This document shows positions 34,257 through 42,617 of a stretch of DNA of 64,000 nt, in pieces. Each line of letters starts with the position of its first letter. Position 1 is the stretch's first letter. Source of the DNA: Virgibacillus ihumii (GTDB taxonomy: Bacteria; Bacillota; Bacilli; Bacillales; Amphibacillaceae); NCBI RefSeq assembly GCF_902726655.1, contig NZ_CACVAN010000001.1:2232001-2296000 (forward strand), given 5' to 3'. The notes beneath the pieces are model-generated. The model ran no database searches, was not told the DNA's origin, and worked only from the letters and a program-made list of their open reading frames with translations. The position numbers were made by a program, and so were the translations under genes.

Positions 34257-34292
34257 AGCCGGCATTATGATGTTCATAATGCCGGCTTTTTG
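34257..34292 (+). terminator. phoD terminator
   Basis: A 14-bp stem (AGCCGGCATTATGA with its complement) and 3-nt loop are followed by TTTTTG. Confidence 0.93.
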
Positions 34293-34365
34293 TTTCATTT
34301 TTTTGATGATACTGCGGAGGTAAATTAGAAACCTAGGTGGGATGCTATACAGGAGCATAATCTGG

Positions 34366-34620
34366 AGCGGAACAGGTTGGCTTATCAATCTGTTCCGCTT
34401 ATTGATTTTGAGCGGTATTGCGGGAATAGAATATGTTGCTCTCTCCAGATTTTGTGCTCCCTCCCGACTTTGTGCTGCTGTCTCCCGACTTTGTGTTCTC
34501 TCTCCCGACTTTGTGCCGCTCTCTCCTGACTTTGCGCTGCTCTCTCCCATTTGGACGGGTACCTCTCCCATTTCAGAGCATTCTCTCCCATTTGGAAGAG
34601 GCTCTCTCCCGTTTCGGCAT
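34366..34620 (+). repeat. Intergenic array H with leader hairpin, 9 copies
   Basis: A perfect 10-bp stem AGCGGAACAG/CTGTTCCGCT (34366-34399) is followed by units CTCTCC(C/A/T)... at 34441, 34459, 34480, 34500, 34521, 34542, 34563, 34583 and 34604. The first five units carry GACTTTGTGC after the core and the last four CATTTGG or CGTTTCGGC. It lies between convergent phoD and sipW genes. The element at 21835-21977 is a short relative. Confidence 0.9.
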
Positions 34621-34645
34621 ACATTTCTTTTTACTTGGTATATAA

Positions 34646-34760
34646 TGCGAGCGGCGATCGAAATCAAGCGAGTAAGGGGCAAAATCGAGTGAACAGTACT
34701 CCAAAACGAGCGGGAGACGGCTAATTCAAGCGAGAATGGGATGGAATCGAGCGAAGAGTA
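34646..34760. repeat. Less regular CGAG repeats next to array H
   Basis: CGAG words in (A)ATC(A/G)AGCGAG-like contexts occur at 34648, 34669, 34686, 34707, 34731 and 34748 (steps 21, 17, 21, 24, 17). It looks like a decayed array of the same class. Confidence 0.55.
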
Positions 34761-34856
34761 CTTGAGGAGCACCCCAAAACGGTATGATTGACCAGAAATT
34801 TGAATTACTGCGGAGGATTTCGTAATTCCATGACAACTTGAGGGAATATTGGATCG

Positions 34857-35438
34857 TTATTCCGCGCGCTCTGCACTATTTTTAAGTCTTTTATCCAGTT
34901 GCCTTATGGTTCTCCAAATAGTGAAGCCGGCGTACCCCAGCAACAGAACACCAGGTATGATCATAAATAATATGCTTCCACTCGAGGATTGAACAAAATT
35001 GATGGCGTAACCTGCATATGGAATTGTAAACCCGGTATACAACCCTACAACATTCTCAGCTAAAACCGGGGCTGAATCCGGGGCATCATTATTATCCCCT
35101 TTGGTGGTGTATACCGCACCCTTGTCTGTTGATGAAACCTTAGTAATCCGGTGGGTAATTAATTTATTTTCTTCACCAACAAACGTGATCACATCACCTG
35201 GCTGAAAATTTGATTTTTCTCCTTCTTCCACAGATTTTACAGCAATGAGCGATCCTGTCTGAATACCAGGTTCCATGGACCCCGATAGGACAGATTTCAA
35301 TTGATACCCAAATACCTCAGGCTGTCCCCCGGTAAGTTTGGTGGAAATAACCAATACAGCCACACTTATTAATAAAGTGATTAATACACCTGTAACTACG
35401 CGATTTGTCCACTTGAATACCATCGTTTTTTTCAACAC
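34857..35438 (-). CDS. sipW: Signal peptidase I, SipW (ER/archaeal) type
   Basis: A 193-aa membrane peptidase with an N-terminal span, the serine motif VLSGSMEPGI (about residue 52), His in place of the bacterial Lys (LITHRITKV, about 94) and GDNNDAPD. The Ser-His layout marks the SipW branch, which in B. subtilis processes TasA and TapA. A C-terminal span and basic tail follow. It overlaps the small TapA-like gene by 7 bp and is the last gene of a TasA-type operon. Confidence 0.92.
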   Translation of the reverse strand: MLKKTMVFKWTNRVVTGVLITLLISVAVLVISTKLTGGQPEVFGYQLKSVLSGSMEPGIQTGSLIAVKSVEEGEKSNFQPGDVITFVGEENKLITHRITKVSSTDKGAVYTTKGDNNDAPDSAPVLAENVVGLYTGFTIPYAGYAINFVQSSSGSILFMIIPGVLLLGYAGFTIWRTIRQLDKRLKNSAERAE

Positions 35439-35737
35439 GTTTCACCTTCTTGCAATAGATTATTGTCTTTATTTGATACGTTATCTGCCTTTGCATTTTC
35501 TTTTACTGGCTGAGTCTTATCAGATTCTTCCGGGCAGCCGCCTTCTCTAGCTTCATCGGTTTTTCCATTATCCCATGTTCCAATCGCCACTTCTCCGTTT
35601 ACATCAAGGTGGTCACTAAAGGATGCAGCGGTATTTGCTGTTAAATAGCCGGCTGAAAATAGAAGGACATACAGGATCATTAAACTTTTAAAAATAATTA
35701 ACCATAATTTGCTTTGAGGCTTACACTGGTGCTTCAT
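35432..35737 (-). CDS. Small TapA-like secreted protein
   Basis: A 101-aa protein with a hydrophobic N-terminus (LWLIIFKSLMILYVLLFSAG) and a SipW-type cleavage region (NTAASFSD), then a polar acidic tail rich in Glu, Lys and Asn. In B. subtilis TapA anchors TasA fibres to the wall; this protein is much shorter than TapA (about 250 aa) and shares only the signal region, so the assignment is by position. The start ATG at 35737 follows AGAGGAGG. It lies downstream of two tasA genes. Confidence 0.6.
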   Translation of the reverse strand: MKHQCKPQSKLWLIIFKSLMILYVLLFSAGYLTANTAASFSDHLDVNGEVAIGTWDNGKTDEAREGGCPEESDKTQPVKENAKADNVSNKDNNLLQEGETC

Positions 35738-35808
35738 ATTTACCTCCTCTTGCATCTGCACCTTTTTTCATTCACCATCAGACGACAACAAGTTATACCT
35801 ATTGGAAT

Positions 35809-35850
35809 AAAGATGGATCAGGGGCACCGCGGTCCCCATAATCCATCTTT
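35809..35850 (-). terminator. Hairpin between tasA-type gene and tapA/sipW
   Basis: AAAGATGGAT pairs with ATCCATCTTT, with an inner GGG/CCC helix. A modest T stretch follows on the minus strand. It may lower expression of tapA/sipW relative to the fibre subunit genes. Confidence 0.6.
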
Positions 35851-35864
35851 ACAAAGCATTCGTA

Positions 35865-36398
35865 TTACAGTTGCACTGCTTCAAATTCCCAATTCAGTTT
35901 TAACTGGTCTGTCTGAAAATGATTTTGATTTTCTCCATTGTCTTTAAATGTAATCCGGATCATAAATTGTTTTGCCGTGCTCCCGGCTGGAAATTCCTTG
36001 GCAATCTGTTGCGGATTACCGTTTAATTCCGCCAGCGTTTTTTCAAATATCAATTCCTGATTGGATAACAGCTCCACAACAAGGTACTCGCCCATGTTAT
36101 CACCGTTATTTGGTTCCCCTTTATCAACGATTTCATAGGAAGTAGTTAACGTAATGTCTTTCATATCCATACTTCCTTCATTTGTAAGTTTAAATTGGGT
36201 CTCCTGTGTTTCCCCAGGTACGAACGCCTCAACTTGAAAAATAGCCTCTTTATTTAACCCAAGATTCAATGAACCAGTGGTAATCGTATTATTGGTGGAA
36301 GCAGTGTCAGAAAAGTAGGCGCTTGTTCCGCCGGTAATCAGGCATATGCCGAGCACCGCTGCGACGAAACTCGTGATGAGCTTGTTTTTTATATTCAA
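35865..36398 (-). CDS. TasA family fibre protein (second copy)
   Basis: A 177-aa secreted protein: signal peptide (TSFVAAVLGICLITGG) ending in the SipW-type TSAYFSDTAS, then the TasA/camelysin beta-sandwich (TTGSLNLGL, FVPGETQETQFKLTNEGSMD, FMIRITFKDNGENQN). The start is TTG at 36398, after AGGAGGG. It is 61 bp downstream of a paralogue with the same layout. TasA-type proteins assemble into extracellular matrix fibres. Confidence 0.9.
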   Translation of the reverse strand: MNIKNKLITSFVAAVLGICLITGGTSAYFSDTASTNNTITTGSLNLGLNKEAIFQVEAFVPGETQETQFKLTNEGSMDMKDITLTTSYEIVDKGEPNNGDNMGEYLVVELLSNQELIFEKTLAELNGNPQQIAKEFPAGSTAKQFMIRITFKDNGENQNHFQTDQLKLNWEFEAVQL

Positions 36399-36459
36399 TT
36401 CAGTCCCTCCTTGAAGCTGGCGGCTATGATGCAAGATTGCGGTTTCTTCAAGGCGTCGC

Positions 36460-37041
36460 TTATCTGGCTTCGAACGACCATTTGAGTTTCAGCTCATCAC
36501 CTTGGAATTGATTTTGTTTTTCCCCGTTATCCACAAATTCGAATTGGACATACATCGTATCACTCGTTCCAGTCGGCAAACCACTTGGTTCATTTTCAAA
36601 TCCCAGGACATTTTTTGCTACCGCATCCGGACTCATATTTTGTAATTCATACAGTGTTTTCGAATAAATGATGTCATTGTATCTGTTACCTTCCGACTTA
36701 TCTGCGTTTTCAAGGAAATTGACGCGAATATGTTTACCAAAGTCATCTGTATTGTTCCCTTCTGCATCGATTACCTCATAACTTGTTTCTAATAAAACCT
36801 CAGATATGTCCAGTGAACCGTTATTTTCCAAATAAAATGTTCGGAGCTCGTAATCGCCCGGCCTTAAATTATCCATATTAACAATAACTTCAGGGTCTAC
36901 AGCAAGATCGAGGGTACCTGCAGCAAACGTGTTATCCGTTTCGGCCGTATCACTGAAATAAGCAAAAGTGCCCCCGCTTACCAACGAAACTCCCAATACT
37001 GCGGATGCGAATCCTAGACCCAGTTTTTTCTTTATGCCCAT
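36460..37041 (-). CDS. tasA: TasA family fibre protein (first copy)
   Basis: A 193-aa secreted TasA/camelysin family protein. The signal peptide (GLGFASAVLGVSLVSGG) runs into TFAYFSDTAETDNTFAAGTL, the conserved SipW cleavage area; then LRPGDYELRTFYLENNGSLD and YVQFEFVDNGEKQNQFQGDE. The start ATG at 37041 follows TAGGAGG. First gene of tasA-tasA-tapA-like-sipW, an order different from the tapA-sipW-tasA of B. subtilis. Confidence 0.92.
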   Translation of the reverse strand: MGIKKKLGLGFASAVLGVSLVSGGTFAYFSDTAETDNTFAAGTLDLAVDPEVIVNMDNLRPGDYELRTFYLENNGSLDISEVLLETSYEVIDAEGNNTDDFGKHIRVNFLENADKSEGNRYNDIIYSKTLYELQNMSPDAVAKNVLGFENEPSGLPTGTSDTMYVQFEFVDNGEKQNQFQGDELKLKWSFEAR

Positions 37042-37149
37042 TATAAAAATCCTCCTAATATTTATTTAACAATGTCGGAGTCTGGATAGTCTGTCTGGTA
37101 AATATTCATCATCAAACATAATCGCTTTTCAAAGCTAAAAGGGATTGCA

Positions 37150-38586
37150 TTACAAAATAGGGATTCCATTCCGCTGAAAAGCCGCAGCCTCCAAATCAGA
37201 CATTCCCTGCATTTCTGCAAAAACGGAAAGCTTGTCCCCAATTTTCGGTCCATAATTTTTTGGTGGTGCAACATGCCCCATCATCCGGCCGCGACCGCGA
37301 TTTCGGCGTGCGAACGGCCCCCATATTGCAAAAGTCAGCCCGGGCGTTTGAATATTCACGAATAACGTTTTTCCATCTGGAGAGAACGTAGGACCTGCCA
37401 TTTCTGAATTATTCAGCGCATTTTCTGCAAAAACATATGTATCTCCTTCTGGTGTCAGTCCAATAATGCGATCGGATGCTCCGCCATCTTCAACAATCCA
37501 TAAGTCTCCCCATGGCGTAACCGTAATGTTATCCGGAGACTCCAGATCATTGGCTGCAGTTGATTCATAAAAAAGTTCCAATGTATTGGTGGAAGGTATG
37601 TAACGATAAATTCGTCCAAGGTTTTTACTGCCAGCGTCCGTATCTGAAAACCAAAATACACCCTCTACAAAATGGCAGCCTTCTAATCTGCTGAATTGGA
37701 TACAGCCCTTCTGCCCGGCTTCCATACTCGGTTTTTCCGGGTCAACATCTTTCCAGACAATGCCATATTTCTTACTTGAATAATAATTGCTTGCTTCATT
37801 CTGTGACAATTCCTCAATCGCAGCAGCCTGTAATGTTCCACCTTTTTGCAGTGATCCGATCGTTTGACTGCGGTCTGTTGGCAAATAACGATACAAGTAG
37901 CTTGGATCAGCGTCTTCTGTCATATATACAATCCCCGTTGCAGGATCCACGTCCACTGCCTCATGTGAGAAAAGCCCCATTTCCCGGATCGGTGTTTTGG
38001 ACAGTTTGTTTTCCGGATCAAGCGGATCCACTTCGAAAACATAGCCATGTCCTTCCACCAGCGTTTCTTCACAGGTGATCCATGTTCCCCACGGTGTTCC
38101 TCCGCCTGCACAGTTCCGAAACGTACCCGCAGATGTCACATATTCACGTTGCAATTTACGGTCGGGACCCACAACCAATGCGGTCGTTCCGCCAATATTA
38201 TCCTTATGATACGGATTTTTCCCAATTACCGGATAATCGGACTCCCTGGATAGTTCATGATTGCGTACAAGAATGGTTGAATTGCCTTTCCCCGGGAAGG
38301 CAGCCATCCCATCATGCATCGCCGGTACCGGCCGCCCGTCTGAAAGTTTTCCGCCCTCTTCAGACAAGATACGATACTGAAACCCCCTCGGCAGATTCAA
38401 TACACCGCCTGGGTCTTTTACCAGCGGTCCATACCCGCCAAAGGAACCCTTTGACCTTCCCGGCGCCGCTAATGTACGATTTCCGCTCAGGGAAAGAAGG
38501 CCTGATGTTCCCAGCGCGATAGCTGCTGTGCCCATTCCACTCATCTTCAAAAATTTCCGTCTGTCCATGTTTGGCTCACCATTCAT
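37150..38586 (-). CDS. phoX: PhoX family alkaline phosphatase
   Basis: A 478-aa protein with a twin-arginine signal (MDRRKFLKMSGMGTAAIALG) and a PhoX/DUF839 beta-propeller: LVRNHELSRESDYPVIG, GGGTPWGTWITCEETL, FSHEAVDVDPATGIVYMTED, ESPDNITVTPWGDLWIVEDG. PhoX enzymes release phosphate outside the cell using Fe and Ca. A five-repeat Pho-type box lies upstream and a tatA gene diverges from it, which fits Tat export under phosphate starvation. The start follows AGAGGGGG. Confidence 0.92.
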   Translation of the reverse strand: MNGEPNMDRRKFLKMSGMGTAAIALGTSGLLSLSGNRTLAAPGRSKGSFGGYGPLVKDPGGVLNLPRGFQYRILSEEGGKLSDGRPVPAMHDGMAAFPGKGNSTILVRNHELSRESDYPVIGKNPYHKDNIGGTTALVVGPDRKLQREYVTSAGTFRNCAGGGTPWGTWITCEETLVEGHGYVFEVDPLDPENKLSKTPIREMGLFSHEAVDVDPATGIVYMTEDADPSYLYRYLPTDRSQTIGSLQKGGTLQAAAIEELSQNEASNYYSSKKYGIVWKDVDPEKPSMEAGQKGCIQFSRLEGCHFVEGVFWFSDTDAGSKNLGRIYRYIPSTNTLELFYESTAANDLESPDNITVTPWGDLWIVEDGGASDRIIGLTPEGDTYVFAENALNNSEMAGPTFSPDGKTLFVNIQTPGLTFAIWGPFARRNRGRGRMMGHVAPPKNYGPKIGDKLSVFAEMQGMSDLEAAAFQRNGIPIL

Positions 38587-38642
38587 TAAAGATTCCCCCT
38601 CTTTAAATTTAGCTACCCTTTGGATGGGGTCTATTAGTAGGA

Positions 38643-38692
38643 TATCAGTACAGTATTAATTCACTATATAAATAGTGTAAATTTAATATTAA
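38643..38692 (-). promoter_or_regulatory. Pho box: five repeats at 11-bp steps
   Basis: On the minus strand TTAATA, TTTACA, TATATA, TTAATA and CTGATA follow one another with exactly 5-bp spacers (complements begin at 38687, 38676, 38665, 38654 and 38643). This matches the TT(A/C/T)A(C/T)A direct repeats bound by PhoP. It lies about 60-110 bp before phoX and also upstream of tatA. Confidence 0.7.
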
Positions 38693-38782
38693 TTCGGTCA
38701 ATTTTGACGATAACGGAACAAATACCATGTTAAAATAATGCTCAAGAATGATAGAAAACTATTATGGAAAGGGGAAGGTAAT

Positions 38783-38977
38783 GTGTTATCCAGTATCGGT
38801 ATACCCGGGTTAATTTTAATTATCGCACTGGTTATTTTTGGACCAAAGAAACTTCCGGAAATCGGAAAGGCTACCGGACAAACATTAAAAGAGTTTAAAA
38901 ACTCCGCTGGTGATTTTGCCGGAGATGAGAAGGAGCAGGATAAAGAAAAAAATAAGAAACATATCGAACAGGACTAA
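38783..38977 (+). CDS. tatA: Twin-arginine translocase subunit TatA
   Basis: A 64-aa protein: [20 protein letters not shown] span, the hinge [15 protein letters not shown], an amphipathic helix and a charged tail, exactly the TatA/E plan. The start is GTG at 38783 after GGGGAAGG; the longer frame from 38738 lacks a site. It diverges from the Tat substrate gene phoX. No tatC is present in the window. Confidence 0.93.
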   Translation: MLSSIGIPGLILIIALVIFGPKKLPEIGKATGQTLKEFKNSAGDFAGDEKEQDKEKNKKHIEQD

Positions 38978-39043
38978 AAAAGCTAAAAGAAAGGTCCTTC
39001 TTGCTCCATTGCTTTAAATAACCGCAAAAAAACTGAATAAATT

Positions 39044-39069
39044 AGGCCAGCGCGTCCCCGCACTGGCCT
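39044..39069 (-). terminator. Terminator after the DUF2922 gene
   Basis: AGGCCAG pairs with CTGGCCT, followed on the minus strand by AT-rich sequence and a T run. Confidence 0.6.
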
Positions 39070-39078
39070 TGAAATAAT

Positions 39079-39294
39079 TTATGCTAATTCAATTTCCTCC
39101 ACGTTGCGCTCAACAACACGCGCGCCTTTGATGGATACAATGTCGCCGCCGGACGTTGAAAATGCATTCTGGTTAATGATCTCGTCCATTGCTGCTTTTA
39201 CTGCAACAGGATCAACCGGCTCAATTGGCTTGTCCAGTGAGTATGTGACGGTTTTACCATCGACATTTAAAAATTTAAGTTCAAGCTTCTTCAT
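39079..39294 (-). CDS. DUF2922 family protein
   Basis: A 71-aa protein (KKLELKFLNVDGKTVTYSLD, PVAVKAAMDEIINQNAF) of the DUF2922 family common in Bacillaceae, where it is paired with a DUF1659 gene as here (44-bp gap). No function is known. The start follows GGAGG. Confidence 0.88.
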   Translation of the reverse strand: MKKLELKFLNVDGKTVTYSLDKPIEPVDPVAVKAAMDEIINQNAFSTSGGDIVSIKGARVVERNVEEIELA

Positions 39295-39338
39295 TGTGGT
39301 TCCTCCTCCCTTTTTTATTTCGGCTTAGTTTCCGTTAA

Positions 39339-39563
39339 TTACGCCTCCGTAATTTCGGAGTTGTCTTTACGTTCAATGTTGACAAGCGGGCGCTGTTGCA
39401 ACGGAGCAAGCGCATTGGCAATTGTGAAGAGCTGGTCTGCTGTAGCAGCCGTTTTAACGTTGTTGAAACTTTTAGACTTGAACACCTGCTCGCCGGACTC
39501 CGGATCCAGTCCATCATCGAGGATCAGGCTCAAACGGGAATCTACCATTTGTGCTACTGCCAT
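39339..39563 (-). CDS. DUF1659 family protein
   Basis: A 74-aa protein (MAVAQMVDSRLSLILDDGLD, ALAPLQQRPLVNIERKDNS) of the DUF1659 family, first gene of the DUF1659/DUF2922 pair. The start ATG at 39563 follows GGGAGGTG; an ATG three codons earlier does not have a site. Function unknown. Confidence 0.88.
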   Translation of the reverse strand: MAVAQMVDSRLSLILDDGLDPESGEQVFKSKSFNNVKTAATADQLFTIANALAPLQQRPLVNIERKDNSEITEA

Positions 39564-39683
39564 GTCGTTCACCTCCCTTCACCCTACTATCGAATGTCAG
39601 GTGGAAAAGGTGGCGGCAAAATGTTAAAAATAATTTTTTCTATAAAGATACCACTCTTGGGGTCGCGGGAACGATTGTAAAAG

Positions 39684-39713
39684 AAAAAGGTATTTTCTGC
39701 TTTAGCAGAAAAT
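39684..39713 (-). terminator. Terminator after the PepSY gene
   Basis: ATTTTCTGC pairs with GCAGAAAAT around 4 nt; the minus strand continues ACCTTTTTCTTTT. It ends the five-gene glycerate/two-component operon. Confidence 0.85.
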
Positions 39714-39768
39714 GACCTTATTGTAAGAGTGAGGATGTTGTAGGCAGAGCGCCTTCCCCACTATTCCA

Positions 39769-40566
39769 TTAATCATCATCCGAATCGTCGTCTGAATCAT
39801 CATCGTCATCGCTACCCTCATTATCATCAGCATCATCACTGTCATCATCAACTTCGGTGTTTTTTGAAAACCAGGATGTAGAGGTGATTTTTTTCGTAGC
39901 TTCCTGAACATAGACATGTGCACCTTTTGTTTGTTTCTCGACCGTTACTTTATAGACGATACCGTGATCTGTTTGTAACCTTTTTATATTGGAAACAGTG
40001 CCATCCAACTGTTTTTTAGCGATGTTTGTCAGCTGATTCCGTGAGATTTCCGACTTCTTTTTCTTGTCACTGGTACCCTCCTGCTTTTCGCTAGTATGCT
40101 TTTTCGAATCTTTTACAGTCTTAGACGATGTGATTTTTCCTTTTTTTAAGTCATAGATAACTTGATATGTGCGGTTTTTCTTTTTCACCTTTGCCTTTGC
40201 TGCTGTATTACCGGACTTTTTGATGGTCAATACATTTCCTTTGAATTGCTGTTGGATGTTTTTCTTCGCTTCTTTTATTGTTAGGAGGGACCGGGTCTTT
40301 TCTTTAAGCTGTTTAACATTGCTGACTTTTTTGGTGTGGCTGTTAACGGTTAGCTGATAAATTCCTTTTTCATTTTCGATGGCTATAATGTAGTTGCCTT
40401 TCTCGTTCTTTTCACTTTTAAATGCTTTTCCGTCATATAATCCGACAGCTATCGCTTCCGCTTCTTCCAGTGAAATTGCAGCAGTGTTGTCGTCAACTAA
40501 AACCTGGAATAAGATAAAGGATATCCCTGCAAAAATAACCGACAAAAGGATCAATTTTACTTTCAT
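39769..40566 (-). CDS. PepSY domain-containing exported protein with acidic tail
   Basis: A 265-aa protein with an N-terminal membrane anchor or signal (LILLSVIFAGISFILFQVLV), several PepSY-like modules (SLEEAEAIAVGLYDGKAFKS, IKEAKKNIQQQFKGNVLTIK, SRNQLTNIAKKQLDGTVSNI) and a C-terminal run of about 25 Asp/Ser residues. PepSY proteins often modulate sensor kinases or proteases at the surface. It starts one base after the histidine kinase gene, the same association as ykoIJ with ykoGH in B. subtilis. The Asp tail may bind cations; that is a guess. Confidence 0.82.
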   Translation of the reverse strand: MKVKLILLSVIFAGISFILFQVLVDDNTAAISLEEAEAIAVGLYDGKAFKSEKNEKGNYIIAIENEKGIYQLTVNSHTKKVSNVKQLKEKTRSLLTIKEAKKNIQQQFKGNVLTIKKSGNTAAKAKVKKKNRTYQVIYDLKKGKITSSKTVKDSKKHTSEKQEGTSDKKKKSEISRNQLTNIAKKQLDGTVSNIKRLQTDHGIVYKVTVEKQTKGAHVYVQEATKKITSTSWFSKNTEVDDDSDDADDNEGSDDDDDSDDDSDDD

Positions 40567-41919
40567 TTACTGCACCTCCGATATCGGCAGACTTACGATA
40601 AACGTTGTACCGTGGCCTTCCTTACTGATAAGTGAAATCGATCCGCCGTGCCGTTCGCTGATCCGCTTGGCTATGAACAAGCCAAGTCCGGTTCCGCCAG
40701 TCTTCCGGCTCCGGTTTTTGTCAACGCGATACATTCGGTCAAAAATGTATGGCTGCGCCTCTTCCGGGATGCCGGGTCCATTATCGATAACGCTCAGCCT
40801 CACATTCCCGTCATGTTCCTGCAGTTCCACCTGAATAACGTCATTGCTGTATTTGTTGGCATTGTCCAGCAGAATGACAAGCAGCTGGATGAAGCTTTGC
40901 TCATGAATTTCCGCAACGATCCGTTTTGGGTCAGTTGTCCAAGCAATCTCGTTCTTATAAGTCCTGCGTAAGCGTTCAATCGTGCCGCTTACTATCGGTA
41001 CAATGTCCATAGGTTCTTTTGCAAATTCACCAAGTTTTTCAGCTGATGCAAGCTGAATCAGCTGTTCGGTCATAAACTTCATACGGGCTGATTCGGATTC
41101 AATTGAATCAATCGCTTCTTTCAACACTTCCGGACGTGTGGAACCCCATCTTTTTAATAAACTGACATAGCCCGATATGACGGTTAAGGGAGTCTTTAAT
41201 TCATGCGAGGCATCGGATACAAATTGTTCCTGTTTCAAATAACTGTCCTCCAGCTTTCGCATCATCGAATTAAAGGTCATACCAAGCTGATTCAGTTCAT
41301 CACGCTCACTTTTTGTGATTTCAATTTGCTGGTAGGACTCCTCTTCTTCAATCATCTTCATGGTACTTATAAACCGGTGAATCGGGCGGGTTATCACACG
41401 GCCGAGCAGCCATCCAGCGATGCAAAGGATACCGATTACCAGGAAGGAGGTAAAAATAAGCACTCCTTTTAAGTCCTGGAGATTGGAAAACATCCCATCG
41501 GCATTCTGGATTATCTGCAAATTCACGATCGAACCATTATCATGAATGATTGGTGTTGAAACCATGATGAATTTTGATCCATTAAATGTCAGCACATCTT
41601 CAAATTGATCATTTTGAAAAGAGGTTTTGATTTTTTTATAACTATTTTCCCTTGTTAAATTTAAATCCGACTCCCCTTTCCGGTCGATCAATCGAATCAT
41701 CCCATCACTGATTAAATATGTATGGAGCACCTCTTCAGTAGTGCCGTTCCCTTCTTTATGTAATTCTTCGATAATGTGTCTGGCTGTGCTCTGGAGCAGC
41801 TCCTGTTCTGATTTGATACTGGCATTTTTAAACATCACATATATCGTTATATTTGCAATCAGAAGCAGAATGGCCAGCAACACGGTAATTGACAGCTGTA
41901 TACGTGTCCGTAAACTCAT
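40567..41919 (-). CDS. Sensor histidine kinase (HAMP, HisKA, HATPase)
   Basis: A 450-aa membrane kinase: span at 10-30, extracytoplasmic sensor (about 35-150), second span (about 152-175), HAMP (about 176-230), dimerisation box SDASHELKTPLTVISGYVS, N-box LVILLDNANKYS and G-boxes DNGPGIPEEA and GTGLGLFIAKR. It phosphorylates the response regulator seven bases upstream. It resembles YkoH/ArlS-type kinases. Its stimulus might be glycerate-related given the operon, or envelope-related given PepSY. Confidence 0.92.
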   Translation of the reverse strand: MSLRTRIQLSITVLLAILLLIANITIYVMFKNASIKSEQELLQSTARHIIEELHKEGNGTTEEVLHTYLISDGMIRLIDRKGESDLNLTRENSYKKIKTSFQNDQFEDVLTFNGSKFIMVSTPIIHDNGSIVNLQIIQNADGMFSNLQDLKGVLIFTSFLVIGILCIAGWLLGRVITRPIHRFISTMKMIEEEESYQQIEITKSERDELNQLGMTFNSMMRKLEDSYLKQEQFVSDASHELKTPLTVISGYVSLLKRWGSTRPEVLKEAIDSIESESARMKFMTEQLIQLASAEKLGEFAKEPMDIVPIVSGTIERLRRTYKNEIAWTTDPKRIVAEIHEQSFIQLLVILLDNANKYSNDVIQVELQEHDGNVRLSVIDNGPGIPEEAQPYIFDRMYRVDKNRSRKTGGTGLGLFIAKRISERHGGSISLISKEGHGTTFIVSLPISEVQ

Positions 41920-41925
41920 TTAAGA

Positions 41926-42600
41926 TTAGTCCTTTACCATATAACCGACGCCCCGTACTGTCTGAATCGGCGCACCCGGTATTTTTTTCCGTAAATATCT
42001 GACATAAACATCAATCACATTCGTGTCTCCAAAATAGTCATAGCCCCAGACATAATTTAAAATCTGTTCACGTTCGAGTGCCTGGTTTTTATTTTCGGTA
42101 AAATACAGTAATAAATCATATTCTTTTGGAGTCAGTTCGATAAGCGTCCCATCGTCATACACTTCCCTTGATCCGGGATGGATGTTGATTTTTCCCAGTG
42201 AAAGTTCTTCCAGGGCCTGACTGTCCGCTTGTTTCCTGCTGAATCGCAAATTGGAACGGATCCTGGCGAGCAGCTCTTCTATTTCAAATGGCTTTGTCAT
42301 GTAATCGTTGGCACCCAGGTCAAGGCCGTTCACTTTGTCATAAACCGTATCCCGTGCTGTCAGCATAATAACGATAATTCGTTCATCAACAGTACGAATA
42401 CGCCTTAGTACTTCCATTCCGTTTAATTCAGGAATCATTACATCAAGAATGACCAGATCAGTCTGGTTTGATTGCAGCAGCTCGAGCCCCTTCCGCCCGC
42501 TATGGGCAACATCCACTGCGAACCCTTCATGTTCCAGCTCAAGCTGAATGATGCGCGCGATATTTTCGTCGTCTTCAATAATTACAATATGATTGCTCAT
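41926..42600 (-). CDS. OmpR-type response regulator
   Basis: A 224-aa regulator. Receiver domain with acidic pair (IIEDDENIARI), phospho-acceptor Asp in LVILDVMIPEL, and Lys in YMTKPF; C-terminal winged helix (LTPKEYDLLLYFTENKNQAL, NVIDVYVRYLRKKI, TVRGVGYMV). The start ATG at 42600 follows AAAGGGGTGG; the open frame extends 13 codons further but overlaps the transporter stop region. Partner of the adjacent kinase. Confidence 0.93.
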   Translation of the reverse strand: MSNHIVIIEDDENIARIIQLELEHEGFAVDVAHSGRKGLELLQSNQTDLVILDVMIPELNGMEVLRRIRTVDERIIVIMLTARDTVYDKVNGLDLGANDYMTKPFEIEELLARIRSNLRFSRKQADSQALEELSLGKINIHPGSREVYDDGTLIELTPKEYDLLLYFTENKNQALEREQILNYVWGYDYFGDTNVIDVYVRYLRKKIPGAPIQTVRGVGYMVKD

Positions 42601-42617
42601 CGTTTCCACCCCTTTTT

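Noticed and set aside
34342..34692. Frames of 70-116 codons over array H on both strands
   Set aside because: Artefacts of the 21-bp period, as for array A; the composition is that of the repeats.
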